DNA from: Nemophila menziesii | Lineage: Eukaryota > Streptophyta > Magnoliopsida > Boraginales > Hydrophyllaceae | DNA length: 64,000 nucleotides | Assembly: GCA_029959085.1 (NCBI GenBank) | Contig: JARWIR010000018.1 | Span: 3,720,001-3,784,000, forward strand | Direction: 5' to 3' | In this document: piece by piece, positions 44,133 through 56,800 of the stretch | Position numbering within the stretch: the stretch's first letter is position 1 | How the letters are laid out: every line of letters starts with the position of its first letter | The notes under the pieces: generated by a model | The model's input: the letters and a program-made list of their open reading frames with translations, nothing else | What the model was told of the DNA's origin: nothing | Database searches by the model: none | Program-made: the position numbers and the translations under genes

Positions 44133-45681
44133 TGTCGTCCCGTTAAAATAAAATAAACAACAACCAGTACGGGAAGTGTCTCCATAGAGTACGGATCGCA
44201 GGTAGCAATAAATGATAAGTATAGATTCGTTCGCAGGGATGTACTGGCGATTAATGGTTTTCACGGTAATATAAACGCGTAAAGTATGAAATTCGATTAA
44301 AAAAAAGGAAATATATTTGTTTGGTTTTGAGATGATTGATAACTAAGACAAGATAAAACTAACTGAACTTAAAAGTAATAATTATCAACTAAGGATAATG
44401 GAAATAAACAGCTAGATTTAACTAAAAGATTAACTTGATGAGAGCGAAGCTTGAGGATATTGATTAATAACACTTTATGTAGCTAATTGACTTTGCTATT
44501 ACTAAGGGTGAATGGTTTAATTTTCACACTGCCAGGGATTCGAATCATACCATCTTATTAGTCTCTTGGCTTTCAAATAGGCTTAATCGCATTACCCTAT
44601 GGACTACCTAGCGTGCTAATATCGTCTGATAAAAGGAACTAAGCATTCATACTATAGCTCAATAATCCTTCCCCCAATCCGGGTGTTAGTCAGATTACAA
44701 CGGCTCCTGCTACTTTGGCCACAAGCACATGAGTATTTAACTCACGAATACAAATTACGGAATTTTAAAAGCAAACGTAATTCAATTAAATATGAAATTC
44801 ATATCTCAAATTTAATCAACAATAATCAAAAAGATAACATAATATATTATCAAAGCATCATCCAACAAAAGGAGATTATCTCTTAATCAAATTATTACAA
44901 AAAGCAGTAAAACTAATTAAAAATAAAGAGGAAATAATGTTTAACTGAAATTAAAATAGTGTTATTGTTAAAGGTAAGAGAATATGAAAATCGTTTTAGG
45001 TAGAATAGATAGGTTCATAGACAAACCCTTGTTCTTCCTCCTCATTTCGGTTCTGGTGTTTCTCTTCTCTTCCTAGTGACTTCTAAAATGTCTGGATAAT
45101 ATTGCGTACTGATGGATATCAAATGGAGGCTGAGAAATATGCTTATATAGCTCCTAAATTCGTTTGGGCTCTTCTTAGGGTTTAGAAATAGGTTTAAATG
45201 AGCCCATGTTTTTACTTTAACCAGATTTCTGGTTTGAACCACGACACGTGCAAATGTTATAACTTCTTCGTCTTAACTCGGAATTGAGTGTCGTCACTTG
45301 CCACGTGACCCTGGATTCAAGATATTTCAGACCAAAAAGGTTTCAGGTACAAATCTCTTACCCAAAACTTGTAGTAAAAGAAACACTCAGGTGCAATAAA
45401 TTTCTAGAAAAATCTCTAACTCTTTACATTGGTTCTAAGCTCAAATTTTTCCTTGGCTTGGGGTTTCTCTTCATCTTGGACCCACTTATCAAGCATGTAT
45501 TTAAAGCTACACATTAGACGCACAATTAAAGCACAAAAATCTCTATAAACAATCATAAGTCCAAACCTAGGGGTAAAAGTGAAAATAATAAATAATAGGG
45601 AAAATCCCTTACTTAGGCCCAATAAACTTTTAAAATAATGTCTCGTGAACGGATTGATTCGTCACAAATAGAGAGACATCA
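44133..45681 (-). repeat. 5' LTR of element 5
   Basis: It starts TGATGTCTCTC at 45681 (minus) and its end is placed at the ACGACA near 44133. The start pairs with GAGACATTA about 40 bases inside (8 of 9), like the other LTRs. 45058-45681 is homologous to 17008-17659. Confidence 0.75.
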
Positions 45682-45799
45682 GGAATCTGTTCTTGTTTGT
45701 ACCAATTTCCATGTATAATATTCCCAAATTAAGCATAAAATTGAATTATTTCATACATAAACATGACAATAATTTGTAGATTGTCAATATAACTAGTCA

Positions 45800-46690
45800 C
45801 ATGCTATATGAGTTAATTAATATGGAAAAAGGACAAACCCTATCAATTTCCAAAGCCATACGTACATTATGTGGTTCAATAGCAAACTCAGGATTCCGCT
45901 TGTCAAATGTTTTCTAACTAGTACCATCAACTAGATGACTTAGCAAATATTTGTCAGTGCTTTTCCCTCTATGGTGTAAAATCATATTTTTGATGGTGTG
46001 CCTCGAAGCGTACATTTACTACAATCTTTCCGCACTGGGAAAATATCACTGTTTCTTATGTGGCCCTTTCTTCCCCTTCTTCGAATTCCACCTATATTCA
46101 CCACATACCGGACACTCCTCGGGTTTTTCATTCTCTTTATAATAAAATATACGATTATTCAAATAAACATCGATCGTAATGTATCTCATACCCAAAATTT
46201 TCAACTTTTTGTTTCACTCCTCATAAGATGAAGGCAAATTATGACCTTAGGGAAAAACACGACACAACAGTTGAAGCAGTTCGGTGAAAGAGATATTTTT
46301 CCACTTGTTCTTCACTTTGATGTGCATTAACTTAGTAATAAAATTTAAATAATCGATTGACATGAAACTGGGATACAACTCACTTTCCATTTTCTCAAAC
46401 AAAGTGTCAATACATCCACGACTCTGTCTTGGAAGATTCTCGTCACTCATCCCGGTGTCAACAGATTTACCTCAACATCAGAAGTGATCTCAAATCACCA
46501 TACACGTTCATTATTTCTTCATCTACAATATTAGTAATGTTATTCATGGGAATTTTTTATTTTGCACCATGTTTTGTTCAAACCTCACAGGTTGACAAAA
46601 ACTCATACCTTAAAATATGCACTCTAACTTCGTCTGTACAAATTATATTATACAAACAACGGTTTCACGGACAAAAAATGTGAGTTGTAC
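45800..46690 (-). pseudogene. CACTA TNP2 transposase relic, copy B
   Basis: It has the same order of motifs as at 17760-18770: a TAD-like segment near 46690-46560, RGCIDTLFEKMESELYPS (about 46420-46365), MHIKVKNKWKNISFTELLQLL (about 46325-46265) and a CP.CGE.RWN-like segment near 46100. The frame from 46450 to 46247 stays open for 67 codons. Everything else is broken by stops. The block ends at about 46875, where copy A instead has 2.1 kb of CACTA-like and AT-rich DNA. Confidence 0.7.
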
Positions 46691-46875
46691 TATCTTGTGA
46701 TTTTTCAAAAATTTAATATATCTCATCACACCCGACGAATTTAATAACTTAACGGACAAATTTGACTGACATCGTCAATAGGAGTAAACAAGCAAAAAAT
46801 TTTAATATAGGAATAAAGTTACACATGTTAAAAGTTAAGGGTAAGTTGACAATCTCGTAATATCTATGAGAAAAT

Positions 46876-47655
46876 AAAATTTATTGGATTAGGTTTTTCT
46901 ATTCCAAAAAAATTGAAAAATTGTCTAACAACCCATATCTCGATCTGTGCCCCCTGATTTCCACCCCTAGGTGCAATCTTATCATTATTCAAACACATGG
47001 TTATAACGGGTGTAAATTTTAATGTATATTAATTATATATTATGTGTAGTTTAAAATATTGACAAATTAGAAAATAAGCTTAAAGAAATATTATTTTGAA
47101 ATCTTTTATATAAAAAATCAAAGGTAAATGTGCATATGGATATTGTATACAAAAATAAATATGAGAATCAAAACATATATGGAAGAGTGATAAAATGGTG
47201 ACAATAGAAAGGTAATGTCTACCGAAGTCATTTTTTTATATTCATTTAATTATCCTTACATGGATCAATCAATTGATTCTTCTATTCTAATTAATTAATT
47301 TTCTATATCTTCTATTCAAAGAAATCAAAAACATATATATATAGAAGATTGATAAAAGAGTGACATAAAAATGGGATGACGTCTATCATTACTCTACTCA
47401 TAGAGTAATAATAAGCATTATTCTTTTTATATCGTCTTTTTATTATCTTCTAGTTGAATCTTTTTATGGACCAATAAATTAATTTATTTACTCTAACCAA
47501 ATTTTCTCTATCTTCTGTTCAAAAAATCAAAATTTCTCTATCTTCTGTTCAAAAAATCAAAATTTATATAGAATGGTGATAAAAGATAAATACAATAAAA
47601 ATGACATTTCTTTTCTAATATATGAATCAAGATCAACTGCTTTGATAGATTATGA
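46876..47655 (+). other. PME copy B upstream region
   Basis: AT-rich, no gene seen; it matches 21015-21748. It contains a local 25-base direct repeat (AAATTTTCTCTATCTTCTGTTC, from about 47500 and 47530) not present in copy A. Confidence 0.6.
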
Positions 47656-47662
47656 TATAAAA
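47656..47662 (+). promoter_or_regulatory. Likely TATA box of PME copy B
   Basis: TATAAAA followed by GGAGAG lies 78 bases before the ATG, the same spacing as in copy A. Confidence 0.45.
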
Positions 47663-47739
47663 GGAGAGCTAATAAAATGTAATATGCATAGTATTTTATT
47701 TTTACAAAATGAAATGTATATATAAACCCACTATTTTGT

Positions 47740-49523
47740 ATGGAAAAAATAACTAGAATAATTTATAATCATTTTTACTCATTTGATTCTATGATAATGT
47801 TAAACTTAACAACATTAGTATTTTTATCATTATCATTTCTTGTAACGCTATCATTCGTTTCAACGAATTCATCAAAGTATTATAATTCAGGGTGCGCAAC
47901 AGCATCATATCCTGAATTTTGTAAATACTATACTAGCCGTAAACCCAACCATTCCAAAATCGGTCAAAAATTTGATCACTCGAATGTGGTTGTACGTATG
48001 GCTTTGGATGAAGCCATTCACACACAAAATGTCATTGCACGAAGGATTGAAGACGTATTTCCAGATGAATCTGAGATGGAATCATTGAGTGATTGCTCTC
48101 AGTTCTTGGAAGGAACCATATATAGGCTTAATCGTATTACGAAAAATCCAAATAGCACCTTTTCGGATAAACAAACATGGCTAAGTCTGGCCTTAGCAAA
48201 TGTCAAGACTTGCACCAGAGGGTTTAAAGAGCTCGGCTTATTAGACCATCCTATACATTTTTTGGCTAATAATATATCGAAATTACTTAGCCGTGCGATT
48301 TCGATAAATAATGATGCAACCGGTGATCTCAAACCCGACTCGACTCTGAATGCTTACAAAACCATATCAGGAGTTTTTGCAGCTGATGACAAAGTTACCT
48401 TTGTGGTGGCACAAGATGGATCAGGAAATGCTAAAACAATCGGGGAGGCTATAAATGCTGCATCAATGAGGAAAGGAACAGAAAGGTTTGTTATTTATGT
48501 GAAAGCAGGTACTTATCAAGAAAATATTGAGATAAGAGAGAATATGAATAACATAACTCTTTTTGGCGATGGCATTGGGAAGACTATTATCACTGGCAAT
48601 AAGCATGCTATGCCAGGAGTTTCCACCGCCCAAACTGCTACATTTGGTATGATATAGATCCGCTTAATATGATTAATTCATGCATATAAAAAGATTATCA
48701 TATTAGATTCTAAGTTATGCCTTCTAGACATACTGGTTTATATTTCTATATAATAATAAATTTTGGGATTGAATTTGAATAAATATAAACTTATACTACA
48801 TGCATTAATTCAAATTTTAACATAACTATGCACTAATTCTCCACAGGCATAAGAGGCGATGGATTCATTGCACGGGATATTACATTTCGTAACACAGCAG
48901 GACCAACAGCTGGCCAAGCAGTGGCAGTAAGATCACAATCAGATTTTTCTGTATATTACAAGTGCAGCTTCGAAGGGTATCAAGATACCTTATACGCACA
49001 TTCTGGGAAACAATTTTATCGTGAATGTGACATATATGGAACAGGTGATTTCATATTTGGGGATGCAACAGCAGTTTTCTAGAATTGCCGCATTTTCGGG
49101 AGGAAGTCACCACACAATATAGTGACTCTCACAGCACAAAATCGATCTGATCGAAATGGAACGACAGGGTTTATAATCCATAACTCTAATATTTCATCTT
49201 CTGATAACCTCGAGGGAGTATGGGGTTCCCTTGGAAGGCCTTGGGGACCATATGCGCGAACAGTTGTTATGGGGTGTAACATTGATAGTTTTATTAACCC
49301 TATGGGTTGGTCAAGATGGGATGCTAATGCAGATGTAAATAATGTTTACTATGCAGAGTACAAAAATTATGGACCTGGATCTTCAACTTCAAAAAGGGTA
49401 AAATGGAAAGGTCATCATATTATTGATAATGCAGAAGAAGCATCACAATTTACTGTTGGTGAATTCTTACAGGGTGATACTTGGTTACCACATACTAATG
49501 TACCCTATACTTCCGGGCTTTAA
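47740..49523 (+). pseudogene. PMEI-PME, copy B, with a nonsense mutation in exon 2
   Basis: The two-exon structure is the same as copy A (47740-48646, intron 48647-48846, 48847-49523), 527 codons. It lacks seven codons between the inhibitor and catalytic domains and has scattered substitutions, mostly in exon 1. TAG at 49080-49082 replaces the CAG glutamine codon of copy A, just after the DFIFG motif, at about residue 381. The product would lose LGRPW with its catalytic arginine, so it should be inactive as an esterase, though the inhibitor domain could still be made if the mRNA escapes decay. The promoter and splice sites look intact. Exon 2 and the intron are nearly identical to copy A, so the mutation is recent. 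Confidence 0.9.
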
Positions 49524-50270
49524 CATATCTGAAAGGCAATGAATTGTTGCACAGACCAAACTATAGATTACTTGTTTTGTTAAAGAACCAAACTATAGAA
49601 TGAGTATAATTAGAGAAGGCCACAAACATCTTTATCATCATTTGATTTGTCTTTTTATCCTAGCGTATGTATTATATGCTAACCTTCTCCTCGATCGGAA
49701 GTATTGTAACTTTACCTAATTGAATGTAATTATTATATTATGCGGTTATCGGAATAGAAATATATGGATTTGAATTTATGTGATCAATGCTATGTCAGGG
49801 TGACTAACGGTCGTAACGTTCCGGTTTCGTGCCGGTCCCTAACGGTCCCGGTCCTTATGCCGCTTACCCTAGGTAAACGGTCCCGGTCCGTGCCGTAACT
49901 CGGACTTGGGATGTCGAGAACCTGACCGTTGGGACCGCTTAAACCGGTTCCGGTCCGGTCCTTAGTGGTGCTTACCGGTCTATTTTTTTTTTTACTTTTT
50001 AGTGGAAAAATTTATTCTAGCTTAGATGTAAGAACTGCACCCCTGGAGTCTGACGCGTGCCGACACAGCACCGAATCCACCTTGCCCAAGCTTATTAGCA
50101 TCGGAAAAGTTACAATTAGCATCTATAGTGATAAATTCATATTGTAAGGATTTCACTGTATTAATCTCATGAACAGGTTCACCTAATTTAATAAAAAGTA
50201 ATTAAATAAATGATTTAAAATAAATCTGATTTTCATCAATCAATTAGTATTTATATGGATCTGAACTTAC

Positions 50271-50402
50271 TATCAAGGTTTTCAATTAACTTCTTCTTTT
50301 GCTTCCTTGTATAACAGCAAGCACAAACTATAAGCATAATACTTGAAAAGACTATTGCAATTACAATAATGATAATAATAAGAGTTTTGCTGTCTTTCCC
50401 AC
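50271..50402 (-). pseudogene. Captured CRK transmembrane exon, copy B
   Basis: The same 132-base block with acceptor and donor as at 24383-24514, encoding the hydrophobic run followed by RKQKKK. There are only a few differences (CCYTRK here, CCYIRK in copy A). It is now separated from the DUF26 fragment by the LINE. Confidence 0.7.
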
Positions 50403-50568
50403 CTGCAAATTTGGAAACCACTCTTAGTACTAAATTATATAACCTATAGTGCATTTTCTTTATTAACATAGGGACCAATAGTGCGATTTTCGCATAATAT
50501 AAGAACCTATAGTAACATTTTTACATAATACATGGACCTAAGAGAAAATTAATTCAAATGATACTTTT

Positions 50569-50575
50569 GTGTCAT
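50569..50575. repeat. LINE target-site duplication GTGTCAT (left)
   Basis: GTGTCAT occurs once in copy A (from 24681) and flanks the LINE in copy B at 50569-50575 and 57981-57987, directly after the poly(A). This fixes the LINE ends and shows copy A is the empty site. Confidence 0.92.
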
Positions 50576-50698
50576 CATCTTCTTCCCCAATTTTCTTCTT
50601 AATTTTCTTCTTCTCGCTTAACCTATTGCTACTATACCACCCCACCTTCTAATAAATCCCTCTTCCTATACTTCCTATTATACTGACCACGGAAAACC

Positions 50699-53600
50699 AT
50701 GGAATATGTTCATGTTGGATGGGCCGAAATTGATCCTGGTCCCCTAATGAAATTGAATTGGGTCCATTTTAATTTACATGGATGGTATGCAGTGACTATC
50801 TTTCTCCTTATAGCATGCATGCAATCTATCTCCTCCTTCAATTTCGAATTGTATAGGGATAAGAGAACCCTCAATTCTCTACTTATTTGGTTTGATTTGA
50901 TAACCTACCTACTGATCAGGGTGACTAACGGTCGTAACGTTCCGGTTTCATGCCGTTCCCTAGCGGTCTCGGTCCTTATCGGTCCGTGCCGCTTACCGGT
51001 CCTAGGTTACCGGTCCCGGTCCGTGCCGTGACTTGGACTTGGGATGTCGAGAACCTGACCGTTAAGGGGACCGCTTAAACCGCTTAAACCGGTTCCGGTC
51101 CGGTCCTTAGCGGTGCTTACCGGTTTTTTTTTTTTTTTTTTTGTAAATAATAAAATGAGTTTTTCACTTAGGAACATTGCACCAGGAGTTTTTCAATTTC
51201 AGTAAAAGTTAAATCAAACTTGACAACATGATTTTTTAGTTCACAGAGTTATATCAAGTTCAACTAACATGTCTAGCAGCTTTTCAATAATGTGTCTAGC
51301 AGCTTCAGTTTCCCACTTAATACACTGGTTACTCCTTTTACATCTAACATGCATATGGTTTGAATTTAGGCCAGATTGAAAATGACTTGTAAATTGAATA
51401 AACCTGAATCCATTTCCCGTTTCTCTCTTCAACACATTAATCAACATAAGTAATAATGATTGTCAATGTTGTACCAAGTTGTGTTTTGATGTCACTGCTA
51501 AGAATGAAGTTTGAACAATAACGAAAAATTTAAAGTCTTTCTTCATAAGAAATAAAATAAACTAATTCAACAAGTGAAGGATTCAACTTTTATTTACAAA
51601 ATAAATAAACCCAATCCAAATAAAATGTGAAGTTGTTATTCCCGAAACATAAAAAGCCTGGAATTTTTACCATCACCATATTGAATACCTGAAAAGAACT
51701 AAAACTCCATCGAATACCTCTTGCAGTTGCCTGTTCATATAGAGGAACTAAACTTCTCCCACAGCTATAAAGAAACATCATTGGAGAACAAATGTTGAGC
51801 AGGGCCATACAACATTAATTACACCTCTTGCAGTTGCCTGTTCATATATATCATCATGAGCAACAAAACAAAACAAATGAGAGAATGGATTAAGAAAACA
51901 AAGTTATAACATTGCATACCTCAAAGAAGGAATTGAAGTTAAGACGTAAAAGGAAACGCCTTAAAAAGGAGATCTCTAAAATGATCATTTTTTCTGTCTA
52001 CAAAGCTTCAAGCACTAGAATCGTTTCATCTTCTAATTCATCTTACACCATGTTCTCTTGACACATCAATCTACAAATTGCTCACCCCAACTTAGAAGAC
52101 TTACCATCTTCTTCTTTATTTTTCTGGAATTGAAAAGTTAGATATTATATTATATATATAATATCATCACAGCCTCATCTCAAAACTAGCCAAGATAAAC
52201 TACGTACAATGTTCTCCTTTGTTGATAAATGTCATGGCACAATATAGGGACCAATAGTGCAATTACCTAAATAATCTGAAATGTCATGACTACAACACTG
52301 CAAAACTCGATTTCATTCCATTAATGAGTTGTTATTCCTTTGAGAACAAGGAATCAGATGGTACCGATCGAGGTTGCCTGTAGAATCCACCACAAAACAT
52401 ATAATGCGCCTTCAGTTTCAACCTAACAATGATAAAGAAAAATTCTAAATTGCAGAGTATTCTTCTATTAAACAATGCAAGAGAGAAAATTGATGAAGCG
52501 TCTTACTTATACATCAGGTTCGTCATCGCGATTCACCAAAGAAGTCGGATGGTTGGGTTGGGTGGTTGGGTTGGGTAATTATATACGTATACATATAATT
52601 TTTTTTTTTTTTTTTTAAAAAACAAAACCTTATAGGGCCGGTTCCGGGCCGGTCCGGTTCCGGTCCCTAATAAATCTGAAACACAGAGAACCGCACCGCT
52701 TCCACAAGAATCGTGCCGTGCCGTGCCGTGCCGGCGTTGACCACCGGTGCCGTGCCGTGCCGGTCCGGTCCGTAGGACCGGTTTCCCGGAACCGATAGCC
52801 ACCCTGACATACTGATGAACAAATGGAAGAAAGTAACTTGGATTTGGAAGATTTACTATGTGAGTGGGCAAGTAAGAAATCCAAACAAAATCCGGCTAGA
52901 TTTAGTTTGCATGTCCATGCATTGGCCACATAATTATCATAGTTCGGATAATCAAATCTTCAGATACGGTAATCTAAATAAATGGATAGAAAATGGTATG
53001 TATGGAAGATTTGCCATGGATTCTCATACCTTATTGAAGCTTATTAGGTACGTAATTTTAGAAATAAATCAAATTGTTGGAGTTAGTACTGATATACAAG
53101 CTTCCTCAATTAATAGATGTCATACCATATTGAATCATTTTATCATCATGATTTATATTACCATCTCTTTAATTGATAAGACTAGGATTTCGTTTTCTAT
53201 GAATAATCATAAATATGGAACAGAGTATGAAAAAATTATACGGACTAATGAGGGTCAGAACATTAATAAATATAGCATGGTCTTATTTGGGGTCATATTA
53301 ATAATCTGGTCATATCCTTTTAATTGCTGCTTCACTCGGTACCTTATTTATGAATGGAATATATTAATTTCCTATGTTATTAAATGGTCATGGAATGTTT
53401 TGTTTGTTATTGCGGGAGAAATTAGCTATCGAGATAATCTTCAAATTCGATTTATATTATGGAGCTTGTTCACTAAAGATGACTTTGATGATCTTGAAAG
53501 AAGAATCAACCATATTCAGGGATATATTAGTGAGATTAGCGAGAATTTCTATGAAGTTAAGGATCAAATGAAGATGGAAGAAAAGAAATGTGATGGGATA

Positions 53601-53819
53601 AAGACTGTGGAGGTGGACGATGGATATGAAGAAGGAGGTGAAAGACTTTACTTTTGCAAAAGTGAGGATTGCGATGGGCACATAGAGTATGATTCGAGCA
53701 GCAGTGAAGATACTGGAGACTTTGGTGGGGACCGGGCTGGTACCGTGTTGACCAACAAAGTGCAGAAGTTCACCGTGGATGGCGGCCGGTTCCTAAACCT
53801 GGCCGGAGTTGATGGATAA
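50699..53819 (+). pseudogene. LINE ORF1 (atypical, hydrophobic), split by a TIR transposon
   Basis: Two parts, 50699-50916 and 52817-53819, join into one frame of 407 codons if 50917-52816 (transposon plus one target duplicate) is ignored. The N-terminal part has a hydrophobic stretch (YAVTIFLLIACM). The middle has two more (HFIIMIYITISL and MVLFGVILIIWSY). A likely coiled coil (DDFDDLERRINHIQGYISEI) and an acidic, serine-rich tail follow. I see no CCHC knuckle or DUF4283-like fold, unlike the other LINE. The ORF overlaps ORF2 by 8 bases at ATGGATAA. It is clearly not translatable across the insertion. Its role would be RNA binding by position only; the sequence itself does not show this. Confidence 0.65.
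50917..52806. mobile_element. Second member of the TIR family, with different cargo, inside LINE ORF1
   Basis: Ends are CAGGGTGACTAACGG and, in reverse, CAGGGTGGCTATCGG. The 10-base flanks ACCTACTGAT (50907-50916) and ACATACTGAT (52807-52816) match at 9 of 10. The ends carry the same GC-rich CCGGTCC and TGCCG repeats as the CRK-bearing element, but the 1.4-kb middle is unrelated to it. I recognise no gene in the middle. Minus-strand pieces that could be exons include one near 52030-51925 ending in a GTATGC donor. A 27-base direct repeat (CCTCTTGCAGTTGCCTGTTC core) sits at about 51718 and 51825. Confidence 0.82.
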
Positions 53820-56800
53820 GTTTTGTGTTTGGAATTGTCAAGGTGCAAGGGCTCCCTTGACAAGGAAGTCATTTAAATTTCTAGTTAATAAGTTCAAATT
53901 ATCTTTTGTATGACTGTGTGAGTCTAAGTTAAGAAGGAAGGATGTCCGATCTTGTACTCAGTTTAGTAGTTTTAATAATTTTCACATCGTAGACCCCGGA
54001 GGAAGAGCATATATGTCCGGGGGTATGGTGTTGATGTGGAAGGATGATGTTAGGATAGACATCAAGTTCTCGAGCCCTAATGTGGTCATTTGTAAGATTA
54101 ATGAGAAAGATGGATCTAGTTGGTTTTTGTATTGTGTTCATGCACCATGTGATAGTGATAGTAGAGTTAAAACCTTCAAATCAATATCTAACTGGTTAGA
54201 CAAGCTAAAAGGGCCATCAATTATTCTTGGTGACTTTAACGAAATTACCAAATTCTCGGAAAAGATAGGAAAGATTCAACCTAATCTTGATAGGATCATT
54301 AGGTTTAACGAGTTTATTAATGATAACCACCTAGTTGATTTACCAAGTAAAGGGTGTTTTTTCACGTGGACAAATAGAAGAGAGGGGGAGGAAAACGTGA
54401 AAGAAAAGTTGGATAGGGGTCTTGCAAACTTAGATTGGTGCTCGAGATTTACAAGTGCTAATATCACTATACCTCCAGCGGTTGGTTCTGACCATTCGCC
54501 ACTTATTGTTAGTATTGGGAAGGAAAATGAAAATAATGAAAGATATTTTACCTTCGAGTCAAGGTGGATTGAGCATATCCAATGCAAAGAGGTGATCGAG
54601 AAAGCTTGGGGAAGAAATACAATGGTTAATGATATCAATCATTTCTGCGATAAAAGAGATGCTACATGCCTTGCTCTCAGTGGATGGAGTAAAACCACTT
54701 TCTATAACAATAGAAAGAAGATATCGAATATGTATAAAAGGTTAGAGGATATACAAGATGGCGATACGAACCCAAGGAATAGAAAAAGAGAGGAGGAAAT
54801 TAAAAAAGAAATCGAGAAATGTTGGGATGAGGAAGAGTTATATTGGATGGATAGAGCGAGGGATCTTAATATAAAAGAGGGGGATAAAAATTCGAAATAT
54901 TTTTTGCTAAGACGATGCAAAGAAGGAAGATCAATAGAATCAAAACCTTGAAATGTGATGGTGAAAAATGGAGCGAAAATATAAAGGAAATTTAGAAAAC
55001 AATTAAGAATTTTTACACGAAACTTTTCAAAAGACAGGAGATCGGTAATGTTGAGAATGTAACGAGGCACATTCCGTGTAAAGTTAGCAACCAAATTAAC
55101 GATGTATTAACAAGAATTCCAGACGCCAAAGAAATTGAAGATGCGGTGTTTAATATGGATGGTTCAAAAGCTCCTGGTCCAGATGGTTTGCCTGGAAAAT
55201 TTTATCACGAATTTTGGGAGATCATTAAGGATGATATTACACGTATAGTGATTAATTTCTTTACTGATAACACACCACTCAATATGATCAATGATACTAT
55301 CATTACCCTAGTGCCCAAAGGAGACAAACAAGAGACAATTAAGGATTTCAGGCCTATCTCATGCGTTAATTTTTGTTACAAAATTATCTCAAAAATCATG
55401 GCCCTTAGATTACAACCATTCATGAATGAAATTATTTCACAAACGCAGTCGGCGTTTATTAAAGGAAGAAGTATTCAGGACAACATATTGATTGCGCAAG
55501 AAGTCTCATATTTTTTAAAAACTAAAAAAAAATCAAGAAATAATTACGCGGCAGTCAAAATTGACATGGAAAAAGCGTATGACCAAGTTAATTGGGAATT
55601 TTTATTCAAGGCTATGGAGTCTTTGGGTTTCGCAAGGAAGTGGATAGAATGGGTTAAAAACTGTGTTACAATGGTGTCTATGCAAATTAAAATAAACAGT
55701 GAGAGAATGAAGAAATTCAGGCCAGAACAAGGCCTTAGGCAAGGTGATCCATTATCGCCACTACTATTTTCGTTTCTTACGGAAAGCTTAATTTGGCTCA
55801 TCAACAACCAATGTAGAGAAGGGAATATAGAAGGAATCTCGATCACAAGAAAGTGCCCAAAATTGACGCATCTCTTCTTCGCGGATGACACACTTTTCTT
55901 CATAAAAATTAGCGATAAAGAAGTGGAATCTTTTACAGAGATACTGAAACTTTACTGTCAAGCTTCCGGTCAAAAAGTTAACTTAGCTAAGTCATCAATT
56001 TTGTTTAGCAAAGATACCCCAGAAAACCTGAAAGAGAAAGTCTCGAAAGAACTCAATATTAATAGTACCGACTCGTTGGGTAAATATTTGGGCTTACCAC
56101 TTACACTTAAGAGGTCAAAAGTTGAGAATCTAAATTATATAAAGGATAGACTTCTTAGTAAATCGGCAAGTTGGACGGCATCTCTTCTTTCAGAAGGGGG
56201 GAAAGAAACACTGATTAAGGCGGTCTTACAAGCAATCCCGAATTACGCTATGTCAATTTTTGAATTTCCCAAAACGCTATGTAAAAAACTCTCATCATTG
56301 GTGGCAAATTTTTGGTGGGATACAAAAGAAAAAAGGAAAATACATTGGTGTAATTGGGGAAAAATGACGAAATCAAAAAAGATCGGAGGAGTTGGATTCA
56401 GAGAATTTGGTAAAATGAACATGGCAATGTTAGCTGGCCAAGCGTGGAGAATTTTCAATAATAGGGACTCGCTTGTTCATAAAGTACTTAAAGGCATATA
56501 TTTTCCAAATGAAAGCATGTGGGATACAAAATTGAAAAATAAAAGGTCATGGAGTTGGGGCAGCTTATATAAAGGACTTCAAATACTGAAAAAACATGCA
56601 TTTTGGAAAATTGGTGACGGTAGAAGTGTGGATATATGGAATTATAATTGGATTAATGGCAATTATCAACTTGTAAATTATCAAGCTAGAAACGTTAAGT
56701 GTGTACATGAACTTATGGAAAATGGCAAAAGGGGATGGAATATTGATCTTATTAAGAAAAAATTTGACCCAATTATTGTCAATGAAATCCTTAAAATTCC

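Larger units (their letters stand above)
42491..45681 (-). mobile_element. 5' part of an Athila-like element (element 5)
   Basis: Minus strand: LTR (45681-44133), primer site, then decayed gag down to about 42600, where element 4's LTR end cuts in. Element 4 probably inserted into the gag of element 5. Copy A keeps only the first 650 bases of this LTR (17008-17659). Confidence 0.75.
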
